In this document: positions 26,163-34,954 of the stretch, piece after piece | Layout: each line of letters begins with the position of its first letter | Position numbering within the stretch: position 1 is the stretch's first letter | NCBI RefSeq assembly: GCF_002117005.1 | Contig: NZ_CP021023.1 | Location: 1,488,001-1,552,000, forward strand | DNA length: 64,000 bases | Direction of reading: 5' to 3' | From: Sedimentisphaera salicampi | GTDB taxonomy: Bacteria > Planctomycetota > Phycisphaerae > Sedimentisphaerales > Sedimentisphaeraceae | The notes under the pieces: generated by a model | Told to the model about the DNA's origin: nothing | The model's input: the letters and a program-made list of their open reading frames with translations, nothing else | The model's database searches: none | Translations under genes and position numbers: made by a program

Positions 26163-27202
26163 TCCACTTGTCCTCCTTCGGCCATCTTCGCTGCATACTC
26201 AATCGCATGCAGCAGGCTTTGTTCGCTGGCCTTGCCCTGCCCTGCAATATCAAACGCCGTTCCATGATCTACCGACACTCGAATTATAGGAAGCCCGAGC
26301 GTGATATTGATGCCATTAACTGACTCCCACTTCTTCATCTTCTCATCCCAGAGAAAGCCCAAAACCTTCAGCGGGATGTGTCCCTGGTCGTGATACATCG
26401 CCACTGCAATATCGTACTGCCCGCCTCGAGCTTTGGAAAATAATGTGTCCGGAGGTATCGGCCCTTCAGCGTTAATGTGCATTTGCCTTGCCAGCTCAAC
26501 AGCCGGAGCTATTTCTTTTTCTTCTTCCCAGCCAAACAGGCCTCCATCGCTTGCGTGCGGGTTAAGGCCGGCAACCCCAATCAAAGGCGACTTAATGCCA
26601 AAACGCAAACAAGCCTCATTGGCCAGCTGAATGACTTTAAGAATCCTTTCCTTTTTAACAAGATCGCATGCCTTGCGAAGCGAGACGTGGGTGGAAACAT
26701 GCACGACCTTCAAATTCCCGTCAACCAGAAGCATAGTATAATCTTTTGTGCTGGTGTATTCACCGTAAATTTCTGTATGGCCTGAGAAGTGGTGCCCTGC
26801 CTTATTTATTGATTCCTTGTTTATCGGTGCTGTTACTGTAGCATCAATTTCGTGGTTCATAGCCAGCGATATTACAGTGGTAACTGCATCAAAAGAAGCC
26901 TCCCCTGCCATTGCCGAAACAGCGCCGAGCTTGAGCGATGCGATATCTACATTCTTCAAATCAAGTACATCAACAGCACCAAACTCAAAACGTGCCTCGC
27001 TCACTTTGCCAACCGGATTAACAGCCGTATCAACATTTGCGATTTTCACAGCCTCCCGAATCACAGCGGCATCCCCCACCACTATCGGCCGAGCGAGCTC
27101 ATATACGGACTGCTGAGCCGATGCTTTGGCGATCACTTCCGGCCCTATGCCGGCAGGGTCTCCCATGGTAATCCCAAGAATCGGTTTTGTGCTGCTGCTC
27201 AT
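26156..27202 (-). CDS. PdxA-family 4-phosphate dehydrogenase (PdxA2-like)
   Basis: 348 residues, start ATG 27202 (4-bp overlap with the upstream aldolase gene). Family signatures: 'GITMGDPAGIGPEV', 'HFSGHTEIYGEYT', 'GLNPHASDGGLFG' and 'AMYHDQGHIPLK' (metal-binding His residues). The core PdxA of vitamin B6 synthesis oxidises 4-phosphohydroxy-L-threonine; the PdxA2 branch oxidises tetronate 4-phosphates with decarboxylation. The adjacent DUF1537 kinase strongly favours the catabolic PdxA2 role, so I do not assign pdxA. Confidence 0.9.
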   Translation of the reverse strand: MSSSTKPILGITMGDPAGIGPEVIAKASAQQSVYELARPIVVGDAAVIREAVKIANVDTAVNPVGKVSEARFEFGAVDVLDLKNVDIASLKLGAVSAMAGEASFDAVTTVISLAMNHEIDATVTAPINKESINKAGHHFSGHTEIYGEYTSTKDYTMLLVDGNLKVVHVSTHVSLRKACDLVKKERILKVIQLANEACLRFGIKSPLIGVAGLNPHASDGGLFGWEEEKEIAPAVELARQMHINAEGPIPPDTLFSKARGGQYDIAVAMYHDQGHIPLKVLGFLWDEKMKKWESVNGINITLGLPIIRVSVDHGTAFDIAGQGKASEQSLLHAIEYAAKMAEGGQVEW

Positions 27203-28140
27203 TTCTCCGCTGCTCCCGAAATAGGCTGAAAAACACCTTCACTTTTCATCTGCTCTTCAATCTCGGCTCTCTGATGGTCGCTTAGCATCTCCAGGGGCGG
27301 AAGCACCATTCGGCTGCAAAGGCCGAGCACGCTCATCATAGTTTTAAGAGCCGCAAGGGACTGCCCCAAAGACCGCCCTTTCTGATATATCGCAGAAACC
27401 ATATTCGTCTGCTCCTGGAGATTTTCTGCGACAGAGTCATTGCTCTGGCGGGCGTTATCGAATAAATCCTTATACATCTTAGGTACTAAATTGCCCGAGC
27501 TGGGAACTATGGCATCTGCACCAAGCCTTGCGGCCTGTGAGCTCAAGGGAGCGCAGCCAACTGCAAATGAAAAGTCGTCCCGTCCGGAGAGCATGCCAAT
27601 TATTTCTTCCATGCGTTCAGGATTTTTCTCAGAATCTTTAAGCCCCACGATATTTCGATGAGTGCTGAGCTTTTCAACAACCTCCACCGGAATAGACATA
27701 TGGGTGGTTTTAGGGATATTGTAAAGCATCAGCGCACCTTGCACTTCCTCAGCCAGCTTGGAAAAATAGCTGCACATTTCCCCGCCGTCGAGTGGATAAT
27801 ACCACGGCAGATGAGCAACCACTGCATCAGCACCCGATTCCAAATAACTCCGCCCCGCCTGAACGGACTGGGCAAAACAGGTATCCGAGATCCCCGCATA
27901 AACGACTGCACGGCCGTTTGTGTGGTTAGCAACAGTATCCACCAGCTTCTCTTTCTCGCTTTGCGCTATTGATACCGACTCCCCTGTTGTTCCCAGCACA
28001 AAAACTCCCGATACACCACCCTCGCAAAGGTGATCGATAATTCTCCGCGCTGCAGAGAGATCAACTTCCCCCTGCTCTGTAAAGGGAGTTGCCATTGGAA
28101 CTATAACTCCTGAATATTTTTCTTTAGCATTTGTTTTCAT
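27199..28140 (-). CDS. DapA/NanA family class I aldolase
   Basis: 313 residues from ATG 28140 (AGGG upstream). The TIM-barrel family has the GTTGES loop, Tyr140 in LYNIPKTT, and Schiff-base Lys168 in GLKDSE, so the fold and catalytic residues are complete. Members include dihydrodipicolinate synthase, N-acetylneuraminate lyase and 2-keto-3-deoxy-sugar-acid aldolases. The gene is the second in the operon (after iron ADH), and overlaps pdxA-like by 4 bp. With YhcH and sialidase-like proteins nearby, a sialic-acid-type lyase is one possibility; a keto-deoxy sugar acid aldolase is equally plausible. Not lysine biosynthesis, given the context. Confidence 0.88.
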   Translation of the reverse strand: MKTNAKEKYSGVIVPMATPFTEQGEVDLSAARRIIDHLCEGGVSGVFVLGTTGESVSIAQSEKEKLVDTVANHTNGRAVVYAGISDTCFAQSVQAGRSYLESGADAVVAHLPWYYPLDGGEMCSYFSKLAEEVQGALMLYNIPKTTHMSIPVEVVEKLSTHRNIVGLKDSEKNPERMEEIIGMLSGRDDFSFAVGCAPLSSQAARLGADAIVPSSGNLVPKMYKDLFDNARQSNDSVAENLQEQTNMVSAIYQKGRSLGQSLAALKTMMSVLGLCSRMVLPPLEMLSDHQRAEIEEQMKSEGVFQPISGAAEK

Positions 28141-28225
28141 ATTTTTCCCTGTCAAGTTTCATCTGCCTGTGGTTAATGAATATCAATTTGTTATTTAATC
28201 TGCCGAATCTCTGACTTGCTGAAGG

Positions 28226-29389
28226 TTAATACTTTAAAAGATGCTGATAGATTTTTTCCGCATCCTCCTGTGTTAGCTCTCGAACATTATTCTTGAGAAG
28301 CCTCGTTACAGACATAGCAGATTTCGCCATAGCCGGCACATCACTTTTGGCAATACCATACTGCGAAAGTGAATCAGGAATCTTGCATCTGCGGCAAATC
28401 TCCCGAACGCGTTCAATGCCAAGCAGCCCCGTTTCCATATCAGAGCTTTGCGCCGGGCAGCCAAGAGCTACTGCAATTTCAGCATATCTCTTCGGCGCAG
28501 CGGTTAGATTGAACTGCATAACCTCCGGCAGCAATATAGCATTTGCCGCTCCGTGGGCGATATGGAATTTCCCTCCAAGCGGATAAGATAAGGCATGCAC
28601 TGCTGCCGTGTTTACCGGCCCAAGACAATACCCGCCATACATACTTCCAAGCGAAAGAGCGCTTCGGGCATCCATATCCTCGCCGTTTGAAAAGGCAGTT
28701 TCTATGTTCTTTCCGATCAGCTCAATGCCCCTGATGGCATAGGTGTCAACAAATTGATGTGCATGCAGATTAGCGTATGCCTCAACACAATGAGACAAAG
28801 CATCCATACCGGTAGCCGCTGTAATCTCGGGAGGAATCGAACGCGTTAGTTCGGGATCAACGTAAACAGCATCTGGCACAAGATACGGGCTTATCACCCC
28901 TTTCTTCAGGTCGGCCTTTTCATCAAGCAAAATAGCATTCGGGGAAACCTCGCTGCCGGTACCGGCGGTTGTCGGAAGGCAAATCAGCATTTTCTTTCTT
29001 GACCTGATCTTACCGGTTCCGAAAAGCTCATCAATCTGCTGTCCAGATCCCGGCACTGCGGCTGCAAGCTTGGCTGCATCAAGAACGCTTCCGCCTCCGA
29101 TGCCAATCACCGCATCAATATGGTCTGTAACGTCTTCAAGAAGCCGCTCAAACATATCGATAGTGGGCTCTGTGTTAACAGAATCGTCAATCAATACAGA
29201 TATCCCCGCCTGTTTGACTGAAGCTGCTATCGATTCGACCATCGGACGAATTGCCTTCGCCGTTACCAAAAGTATTCCCGTGCAGCCGCGACTGCTGAGC
29301 ATATCTGCAAGCTGAGAGGCGCACCCGCTGCCGAATACCAGCGTTTGCGGGTGCGCAGTTTGTACAATTCTCTCAATAGAACTATCCAT
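28226..29389 (-). CDS. Iron-containing (group III) alcohol dehydrogenase
   Basis: 387 residues, cytoplasmic, full length. Nucleotide-binding 'GIGGGSVLDAAK' and metal-site blocks 'TGMDALSHCVEAY', 'HALSYPLGG' and 'HIAHGAANAILLPEV' mark the Fe-ADH family (butanol, lactaldehyde and glycerol dehydrogenases). It is the first catabolic gene after the 942-residue secreted protein (38-bp gap). It probably reduces or oxidises an aldehyde made by the aldolase step, which is inference from context. Confidence 0.9.
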   Translation of the reverse strand: MDSSIERIVQTAHPQTLVFGSGCASQLADMLSSRGCTGILLVTAKAIRPMVESIAASVKQAGISVLIDDSVNTEPTIDMFERLLEDVTDHIDAVIGIGGGSVLDAAKLAAAVPGSGQQIDELFGTGKIRSRKKMLICLPTTAGTGSEVSPNAILLDEKADLKKGVISPYLVPDAVYVDPELTRSIPPEITAATGMDALSHCVEAYANLHAHQFVDTYAIRGIELIGKNIETAFSNGEDMDARSALSLGSMYGGYCLGPVNTAAVHALSYPLGGKFHIAHGAANAILLPEVMQFNLTAAPKRYAEIAVALGCPAQSSDMETGLLGIERVREICRRCKIPDSLSQYGIAKSDVPAMAKSAMSVTRLLKNNVRELTQEDAEKIYQHLLKY

Positions 29390-29426
29390 TAACCATCCTG
29401 TCTTTAATCTCTATGCTTAATCAGCT

Positions 29427-32255
29427 CTAATCATCAATTTCGCCGTTCTCAAACTCAACGCGGCTAATCAGCTCACCGTCAGAGCTCCAGCGTTCAGCGA
29501 TTCCGTCGCATTTGAAATCACGCCATTCGGAGCGGGCTTTCATCTGACCATTCGGCCAGTACTGAGTCCAGTAGCTAGTGCCGTCGGCCTGATGGTCCCA
29601 GCGCCAACATACCTGACCATCTTCAGACCAGTATGTTTCCTGACCAATCTTCTTTCCTAATTCGTATCTTGCTTCACGCTTTTTACTGCCGCTTGGGTAG
29701 TACCAGATTTCCTTTCCGTGCAGAAGGAAGCGGCCGTCATCGGCAATTCCGCCGGAATACTCAAGCTTCAGCGTTCCGTCGGGATATGTTTCTTTGTATT
29801 TTTTCACATCCTCAATCGTTTCGGCGGAAGAAGACATAATCTGTTCTTCAGAATAAGATTGATTCTCATTTTCATCCGAGAGTATCCAAGCTTCATTCAG
29901 CTCGAAATGCAGACACGGTTCAGTCATTGTGGCGATCAGATGGATCATACCATTCGGCGCCTGACGAGCTACTGAATACCCAAGAGTTTCATGACCGCCG
30001 TGTTTATTGGATCTCTCGTGCTGCTGGTCTCCAACGAGCGGTTTGATTATCCAGCTCTCGCCATCATCTTCAGACAGGGCCACATACGAACCATCCTCTT
30101 TGATGCCGTCTGGTTTGTGGCCGTCGAAGTGCTGATAATCCCCCGCAAAAAACAGCCTGCCGCTCTCCAGACGCAAAACGCTCGGCCTTTGGTTCGTACC
30201 CTGAGCAGCAAACGGTGTTTTGCTCACTTCCCAAGTTTTCCCACCGTCTGAAGAAACGGCCTTGGGCATATATCCATCGATATCGGTGTTCTTTCCGCCC
30301 ATCCCGAGAATCGTTTCGCCGTCGCTGAGCAGGGCGTATGTGGTGTGGCGTCCTGCGCTGCGCCCGCCGGTATCGTACCATGTTTTGCCTTTATCTGAGC
30401 TTGCCCATAAAACTGAGCGACCGCCCGAACCATCGCTGGCAACGTACATCGTGCCGTACTTATCACGCAGTGCTGTATTTATAGGCTGTTTGGAATGAGC
30501 GCCGATTTCTCCTTTGAAATGTGGAAAATGAACTTCGCTCCAATTGGCTCCGCTGTCCTTAGAGGTTCTCCACTGGAACGGAAACGCCCCTTCCAGATTC
30601 GGGCCTCCCCAGAAAAAGTACATCGTATCGCTGTCTGTCCAAAGCATCGGGGCATGGTCGTTAACAGCGGCAAAATCAAACATCGGATCCGGCATATCCC
30701 ACTTATCCGCCCCGAAGCGAAGCCTGCTTGCAGCAAGTGTTACGCCCGGTTCGTATTCATCATAAGAGGTGTATGTGATAAGCAGAACATCCCCGTTCGG
30801 GCAAACCTCCATCGCAGGGCTGTGATTATGGCCTCTGAAGGACGGATGCATCCCCGCGCTGTCGATCTCCTCATTGGAGCTGTTGTCGAAAGGTACCGGC
30901 AGCAGATAACGTTTGCGGAAATAGGGCTCAGAAGGATCAGGTCCGATCTTTGCAATACCCTCATTTTTGCGAATGCCTTCCCGCACATAAGGTTCTTTGA
31001 CAGGCATCGGCTTTGTGTCGGGCATCGGAGCCTGCACAACCCGAAATCCGATCCAGTGACTCCCCGGGATCTCTTCTTCAGGGCCTTCCACCATCGCTGC
31101 CTCTTCCTGTCCGTATGAAAATGCATCTTCAGGGATTACATGTAAATCCTCGCCCGGCCAGCTCCAAGACAAACGCAGATAAGTCCTGCTTCGATCGCGG
31201 TTGTAGGAAAGCTCAATTGGATACTTCTCGCCTTCCACCATATCCATTTTTGCCCGGTAATCGCCTTTTTCGTCCCACTCATCGATAATTTCCTCTCCGT
31301 CAATGATGAGCTTTCCGCCGTTTGCAACCCGCATGGCAAAAGTTACTTCGCCGGTGTATGGGGCTTCAATGTACCCGCGCCAGCAGGCAGACCAGTTCCG
31401 CCCTTTGTTTTTATCGTTAATCCAGTTATTATCCGGACGGCTCAAAATCGACTCACCCTTAGGGTTGGTTAAATCAGACTCCCCGTACCACGTGCCGATA
31501 AGGCCGGTTTTATACCCCTCTTGCAAATCTATGTCTTGCTCGTCTTTACTGCTGCCTTCAATCACTCCAAATGCAGGGGCAATAGAAGCTCGGCTGCTGG
31601 AGGTATTGAACATCTCTCGCTCTTCATAGCGGCTGTCGTTATCAGGGCAGCCGCCGCGGATTACACGAGCCATCCCGCTCTCCGAGCCTACTGGATCAAT
31701 TTGCGGGTCTCTGGGATAATCACCGTACCAGTCGTAGCACCACTCCCTTGCACCTGTATGCATATTCTTAACGCCCCAAGCATTGCTCCACTCATGCTCG
31801 GGCTCATCATCACCGCTGGCATACAGCGTTGTGGTCCCTGCGCGGCAGGCATATTCCCACTCCGCCTCAGTGGGCAAACGATAGGGCTTGCCCTCCTTTT
31901 CGCTAAGCCACTCACAAAACTCAGCTGCATCATACCAACTCACGCCGCAAACATAATCTCCGAATTTGCCCTCAATATCCCAGTCCGGGTCAAACTGCTT
32001 GTACTGCTCAACGGTTACTTCCGTTTGGGAAATATAGAAGGGCTCGCTGATGGTAACCTCATGGGCAGGCCATTCATCCCAGTAATCCCTCGGCAAATCA
32101 CTTCCCATCTGGAATGTACCTGCGGGAATGCGTACCATCTCCATATCAATTGAGTTGGCTGCTGTTTTTGATTCAGCAAGCGATGACGGTGAAAAACATT
32201 GAATAAAAATAAATAAAATTGCAAATGAGACTGAGTTAAAAGTATGTCTTAACAT
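29427..32255 (-). CDS. Secreted SUMF1-like domain with nested PA14, sialidase-like propeller and MORN-like tail
   Basis: 942 residues; signal peptide, start ATG 32255 with GGGAG 7 nt upstream. The SUMF1-like domain begins at ~30 (GTFQMGSD, TEVTVEQYKQFD, YRLPTEAEWEYACRAGT, REWCYDWYG, RGGC). It is interrupted at ~235-400 by a PA14 domain (GLIGTWYGESDLT, GYIEAPYTGEVTF, YLRLSWSWPGED), and its last strand (SHWIGFRVVQ) resumes at ~405. A sialidase-like propeller (STSKDSGANW-type boxes, SSDGGKTW, SEDDGESW) spans ~450-800. The last ~120 residues are MORN-like repeats (YPDGTLKLEYSG, YYPSGSKKREARYELGKKIG, YWPNGQMKARSEW). First gene of the 28-kb cluster. Confidence 0.87.
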   Translation of the reverse strand: MLRHTFNSVSFAILFIFIQCFSPSSLAESKTAANSIDMEMVRIPAGTFQMGSDLPRDYWDEWPAHEVTISEPFYISQTEVTVEQYKQFDPDWDIEGKFGDYVCGVSWYDAAEFCEWLSEKEGKPYRLPTEAEWEYACRAGTTTLYASGDDEPEHEWSNAWGVKNMHTGAREWCYDWYGDYPRDPQIDPVGSESGMARVIRGGCPDNDSRYEEREMFNTSSSRASIAPAFGVIEGSSKDEQDIDLQEGYKTGLIGTWYGESDLTNPKGESILSRPDNNWINDKNKGRNWSACWRGYIEAPYTGEVTFAMRVANGGKLIIDGEEIIDEWDEKGDYRAKMDMVEGEKYPIELSYNRDRSRTYLRLSWSWPGEDLHVIPEDAFSYGQEEAAMVEGPEEEIPGSHWIGFRVVQAPMPDTKPMPVKEPYVREGIRKNEGIAKIGPDPSEPYFRKRYLLPVPFDNSSNEEIDSAGMHPSFRGHNHSPAMEVCPNGDVLLITYTSYDEYEPGVTLAASRLRFGADKWDMPDPMFDFAAVNDHAPMLWTDSDTMYFFWGGPNLEGAFPFQWRTSKDSGANWSEVHFPHFKGEIGAHSKQPINTALRDKYGTMYVASDGSGGRSVLWASSDKGKTWYDTGGRSAGRHTTYALLSDGETILGMGGKNTDIDGYMPKAVSSDGGKTWEVSKTPFAAQGTNQRPSVLRLESGRLFFAGDYQHFDGHKPDGIKEDGSYVALSEDDGESWIIKPLVGDQQHERSNKHGGHETLGYSVARQAPNGMIHLIATMTEPCLHFELNEAWILSDENENQSYSEEQIMSSSAETIEDVKKYKETYPDGTLKLEYSGGIADDGRFLLHGKEIWYYPSGSKKREARYELGKKIGQETYWSEDGQVCWRWDHQADGTSYWTQYWPNGQMKARSEWRDFKCDGIAERWSSDGELISRVEFENGEIDD

Positions 32256-32628
32256 TTAATTTCTCCCGACTAAAGTCTAAAATGTTTTTTTCTTTATAAT
32301 GCTAAAGAGGCCTTCGCTGCAGACCGCCTTGGATACATTGCTAACAAACAATGCTCGAATATTCTTTTTTGATGTAAAAAAAGCGGCAGATTGAAAAGGG
32401 GAGTTCGATTTAAGAACAGGAATAAAGGCAAAGCAGCACCCAATTTTGCAATTCGATTATTTGCTTGCTGCTGAGCAAGAGAATATCTCCCTAAGACAAT
32501 GAACATATAATTCCAGCTTCCTTCCGCTCTTCTTGTTTGCAATAAAACCGTGCAAAGCCTTTCAATTAGAAATTAATCTTTTTCCCGTGCAGCTTTGCAG
32601 TGCGCCATAATTTTTTTTTGTTTAATAT
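32256..32628. other. Intergenic region upstream of the glycan cluster
   Basis: Presumed promoter region for the 942-residue gene and cluster. AT-rich, with no convincing coding frame. I see no copy of the palindromic operator found upstream of the pseudopilin cassettes, and a sigma-70-like site cannot be called with confidence. Confidence 0.4.
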
Positions 32629-32668
32629 GGGCTTATGGCGGGGTCGAACAGCTCGCCGCAATAAGCCC
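32629..32668. terminator. Conserved 3' hairpin of cassette 1
   Basis: GGGCTTATGGCGG pairs with CCGCAATAAGCCC, one mismatch, around a loop GGTCGAACAGCTCG-like sequence. The same element is repeated with a perfect stem at 36530-36571, and both are followed by a shared 'AAGCCTGCATAT-AATGCA' block, so the 3' region is conserved between the two cassettes. T-runs flank it mainly on the + side, so terminator function is likely but not certain. Confidence 0.55.
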
Positions 32669-32845
32669 TGATTTTTTAGATCTTCTTCTAAGCCTGCATA
32701 TGAATGCAAGAGCTGTTGTATTCACAAAAGAACAGTGATGCCTTAGAATGCCGGGAAGGCCGGATATGATTCTGACCTTCCCAGCAGGGTTACTTATTCA
32801 AACTTCATCGCTGTCATTTCAAAGCATAGTTCTTATAAATTGATA

Positions 32846-34786
32846 TTACGGACATTCCGTTGCTGGAACACGGCCGCAGTTAAGCCATTTTGCTGCCAAT
32901 GCAGCTAAATCCTGCACATCAACGATGCAGTCATCGCCTGCGAGGTCATATTCAGCGTTATAAACGCATGTCCAGCCGCCAATGACGCCGTGGTAATCCT
33001 CAAGAACATCTTCATAGCTCATCGCATAGTTTAAGATTTTAATCTCATCTATACGTCCCACAAACTGATCATCACGGTCAAATGTATCGCTGGCTCCGAT
33101 CAGGTTATCATTGCGTTCTCCATAATCAGGACGCTCGGTGTCGTCGAAATCACCATCTTCGATAACCTCCCCGTCTGCATAAATTTTCCAGTTCAGATCC
33201 TGATCAAGCGTAGCCACGATGTGAACCCATTGGTCAGATTTTTCTTCGAAGAAATTATCGACTCTTATGTCTTCGTTGCCGAAATAGACGCGAAGGTCTT
33301 GGTCGCTGCTGTAGCGACGCATTACGATATCACCCACGCCGCCGGTTAGATGCAAGATTCGTGCATCACGGTCTGAAGCTTCGCCGTCTAAGTAAACCCA
33401 TGTAGAGAGAGTCATCCCTGAAGTAAAATTCTTAAAGCCTTCAGGCACTTCTACGATCTGGCCTAAGCCCTCAGTATCTGGGAATTCCAGCGCAGTGCGT
33501 CCTGCAGCGTCTCCTACATTCACACCTTCTACGTAAACCGGCGGGTCAATCACTGGCATAAATCCGTCGTAGTTGCCGGTGGTGTCGGTAAGGTCGTTGT
33601 CGAATTTCCATTCAGCAATCAAGCGCTCAACAGTGAGGTATGCCGGTTCGGTTTCTAAAGAAGAACCAGCACTGTTTTCTGCAACGCAAGTGTAAGCCCC
33701 ATCATCGCCGGCCGCAGCATTGTTAATGGTCAATGCAACCTCATAGAGATCGTTTCCAAGAGATGTAATAACAGGAGATGCACTTAACGCATCACCATCC
33801 AAATACCATGTAGCTCCGCTTACGCCCGCATTCGACGTGAAAATTGCGGTAAATTCTGCCGTCTCGCCCGGCTGAACAGACTGAACTGCCGGAGCTGGTT
33901 GACTGTCAACTACCGGAATAGAGACAGTTTCAAACTGATAAACAACAGTGTTCGGATCCCCGCCGCTGGTCTTTTCTATTGCCCATGAATAAGTTTGGGG
34001 AGCCTGGAGGGGAAGGAAGCTGGCTGGAATATCAACACAAACCTGCGTACCGTCTGTTGCAATGGTGCCGGTTGAGTCGATCTTTGTGAGCATGGTGCTG
34101 TAATTGTTCACTGTGGCATCGCCTGCTCCAAAATATACATCAGCAGACCCATACTTATAATTATCCCAGCAAAGCTGCGATAAATTCAAGTCGGCAACCT
34201 CAGCGTTATTCCCAGGCGATGGGTTTACAGGGCCGGTTGCTGCTTCAATCCGCACTGCACCATCGCCCAAATCGCTTAATACCAGAGCGTCATATCCGCT
34301 CTGAAGCTCAAACATACCTGCGTCGTACCAATCCTGGGCATCATAACTGGGAGAACCCCCGCCTTCACCAAAGCCGCTCTGGATTATCATAACACCGCCG
34401 CCGACATATATCTTGCAGCCTTCATCTGTTTTCGCCTGCATGGCATAAGTTGTAAAAGTTCCCTCATTCAGCCAGATCTCAGCCGGGCCGTCGTTATCAG
34501 GAAACTTATATCCATCGCTTTCATTAGTACTGGTAAACGTGCCGCCGTCAAGAATAAGTTTGGATGGTACGTCAGTTTCTATACGGTCATGATCAGTGCG
34601 GTCATCTGTCGTTATCGAACCGCCTGCAGCTATCCTCAAAATACCGTCTGCCGGATCGGCTTCATCTTGTACTGCTGTCCGCTCTGTCCATACTACATCA
34701 GTATTGATAACTGTTTCAGCGTAAACACCGAACGAAAGAGCCATTATTGCCGCAAGGGCAATCAATACATATCTTTGATTAAACAT
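32846..34786 (-). CDS. Secreted cargo protein 1: beta-helix-like N-terminus, Ig-like, LamG and Cys/EF-hand tail
   Basis: 646 residues. Signal peptide MFNQRYVLIALAAIMALSFGVYA. Residues ~25-210 look like a repetitive beta-structure with the AQDWYDAGMF...VRIEA segment, which is also found in cargo protein 2. An Ig-like domain spans ~290-385 (VQPGETAEF, DGAYTCVAENSAG). LamG covers ~390-595 (LIAEWKFDNDLTDTTGNYDG, GRIDEIKILNYAMSYEDV). The tail has DLAGDDCIVDVQDLAALAAKW then C and a final C. It is the second gene of the cassette after the pseudopilin. Function likely surface display or glycan binding; no catalytic motif seen. Confidence 0.8.
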   Translation of the reverse strand: MFNQRYVLIALAAIMALSFGVYAETVINTDVVWTERTAVQDEADPADGILRIAAGGSITTDDRTDHDRIETDVPSKLILDGGTFTSTNESDGYKFPDNDGPAEIWLNEGTFTTYAMQAKTDEGCKIYVGGGVMIIQSGFGEGGGSPSYDAQDWYDAGMFELQSGYDALVLSDLGDGAVRIEAATGPVNPSPGNNAEVADLNLSQLCWDNYKYGSADVYFGAGDATVNNYSTMLTKIDSTGTIATDGTQVCVDIPASFLPLQAPQTYSWAIEKTSGGDPNTVVYQFETVSIPVVDSQPAPAVQSVQPGETAEFTAIFTSNAGVSGATWYLDGDALSASPVITSLGNDLYEVALTINNAAAGDDGAYTCVAENSAGSSLETEPAYLTVERLIAEWKFDNDLTDTTGNYDGFMPVIDPPVYVEGVNVGDAAGRTALEFPDTEGLGQIVEVPEGFKNFTSGMTLSTWVYLDGEASDRDARILHLTGGVGDIVMRRYSSDQDLRVYFGNEDIRVDNFFEEKSDQWVHIVATLDQDLNWKIYADGEVIEDGDFDDTERPDYGERNDNLIGASDTFDRDDQFVGRIDEIKILNYAMSYEDVLEDYHGVIGGWTCVYNAEYDLAGDDCIVDVQDLAALAAKWLNCGRVPATECP

Positions 34787-34863
34787 TTTCTTAGCCTTTA
34801 CTTAAAAATTAACATTAAATCATGCGTAAATAAACTTCGCATTTTCCTGACATTAAAATTTCC

Positions 34864-34881
34864 CCATAGGCATCACTCTCC
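34864..34881 (-). promoter_or_regulatory. Conserved 18-bp leader between pseudopilin and cargo gene (cassette 1)
   Basis: CCATAGGCATCACTCTCC on + (GGAGAGTGATGCCTATGG on -) is identical at 38225-38242 in cassette 2 while its surroundings differ. On the minus strand it holds a GGAG and two ATGs that open very short frames (6 codons here: MPMGKF; 9 in cassette 2: MPMENSLFQ). It may be a leader peptide or a processing/regulatory site; only conservation supports it. Confidence 0.4.
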
Positions 34882-34954
34882 TTATAAAAAACTTCATTAC
34901 CTTCGAATCCACAAGATTGAATGCATACGCCAGTTCACATGCGTAAATGTGAGA

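Noticed and set aside
26156-27202. Assignment as vitamin B6 pdxA
   Set aside because: The adjacent DUF1537 kinase, aldolase and symporter point to the catabolic PdxA2 type.
27199-28140. Assignment as lysine-pathway dapA
   Set aside because: The operon is for sugar-acid catabolism and no lysine genes are nearby.
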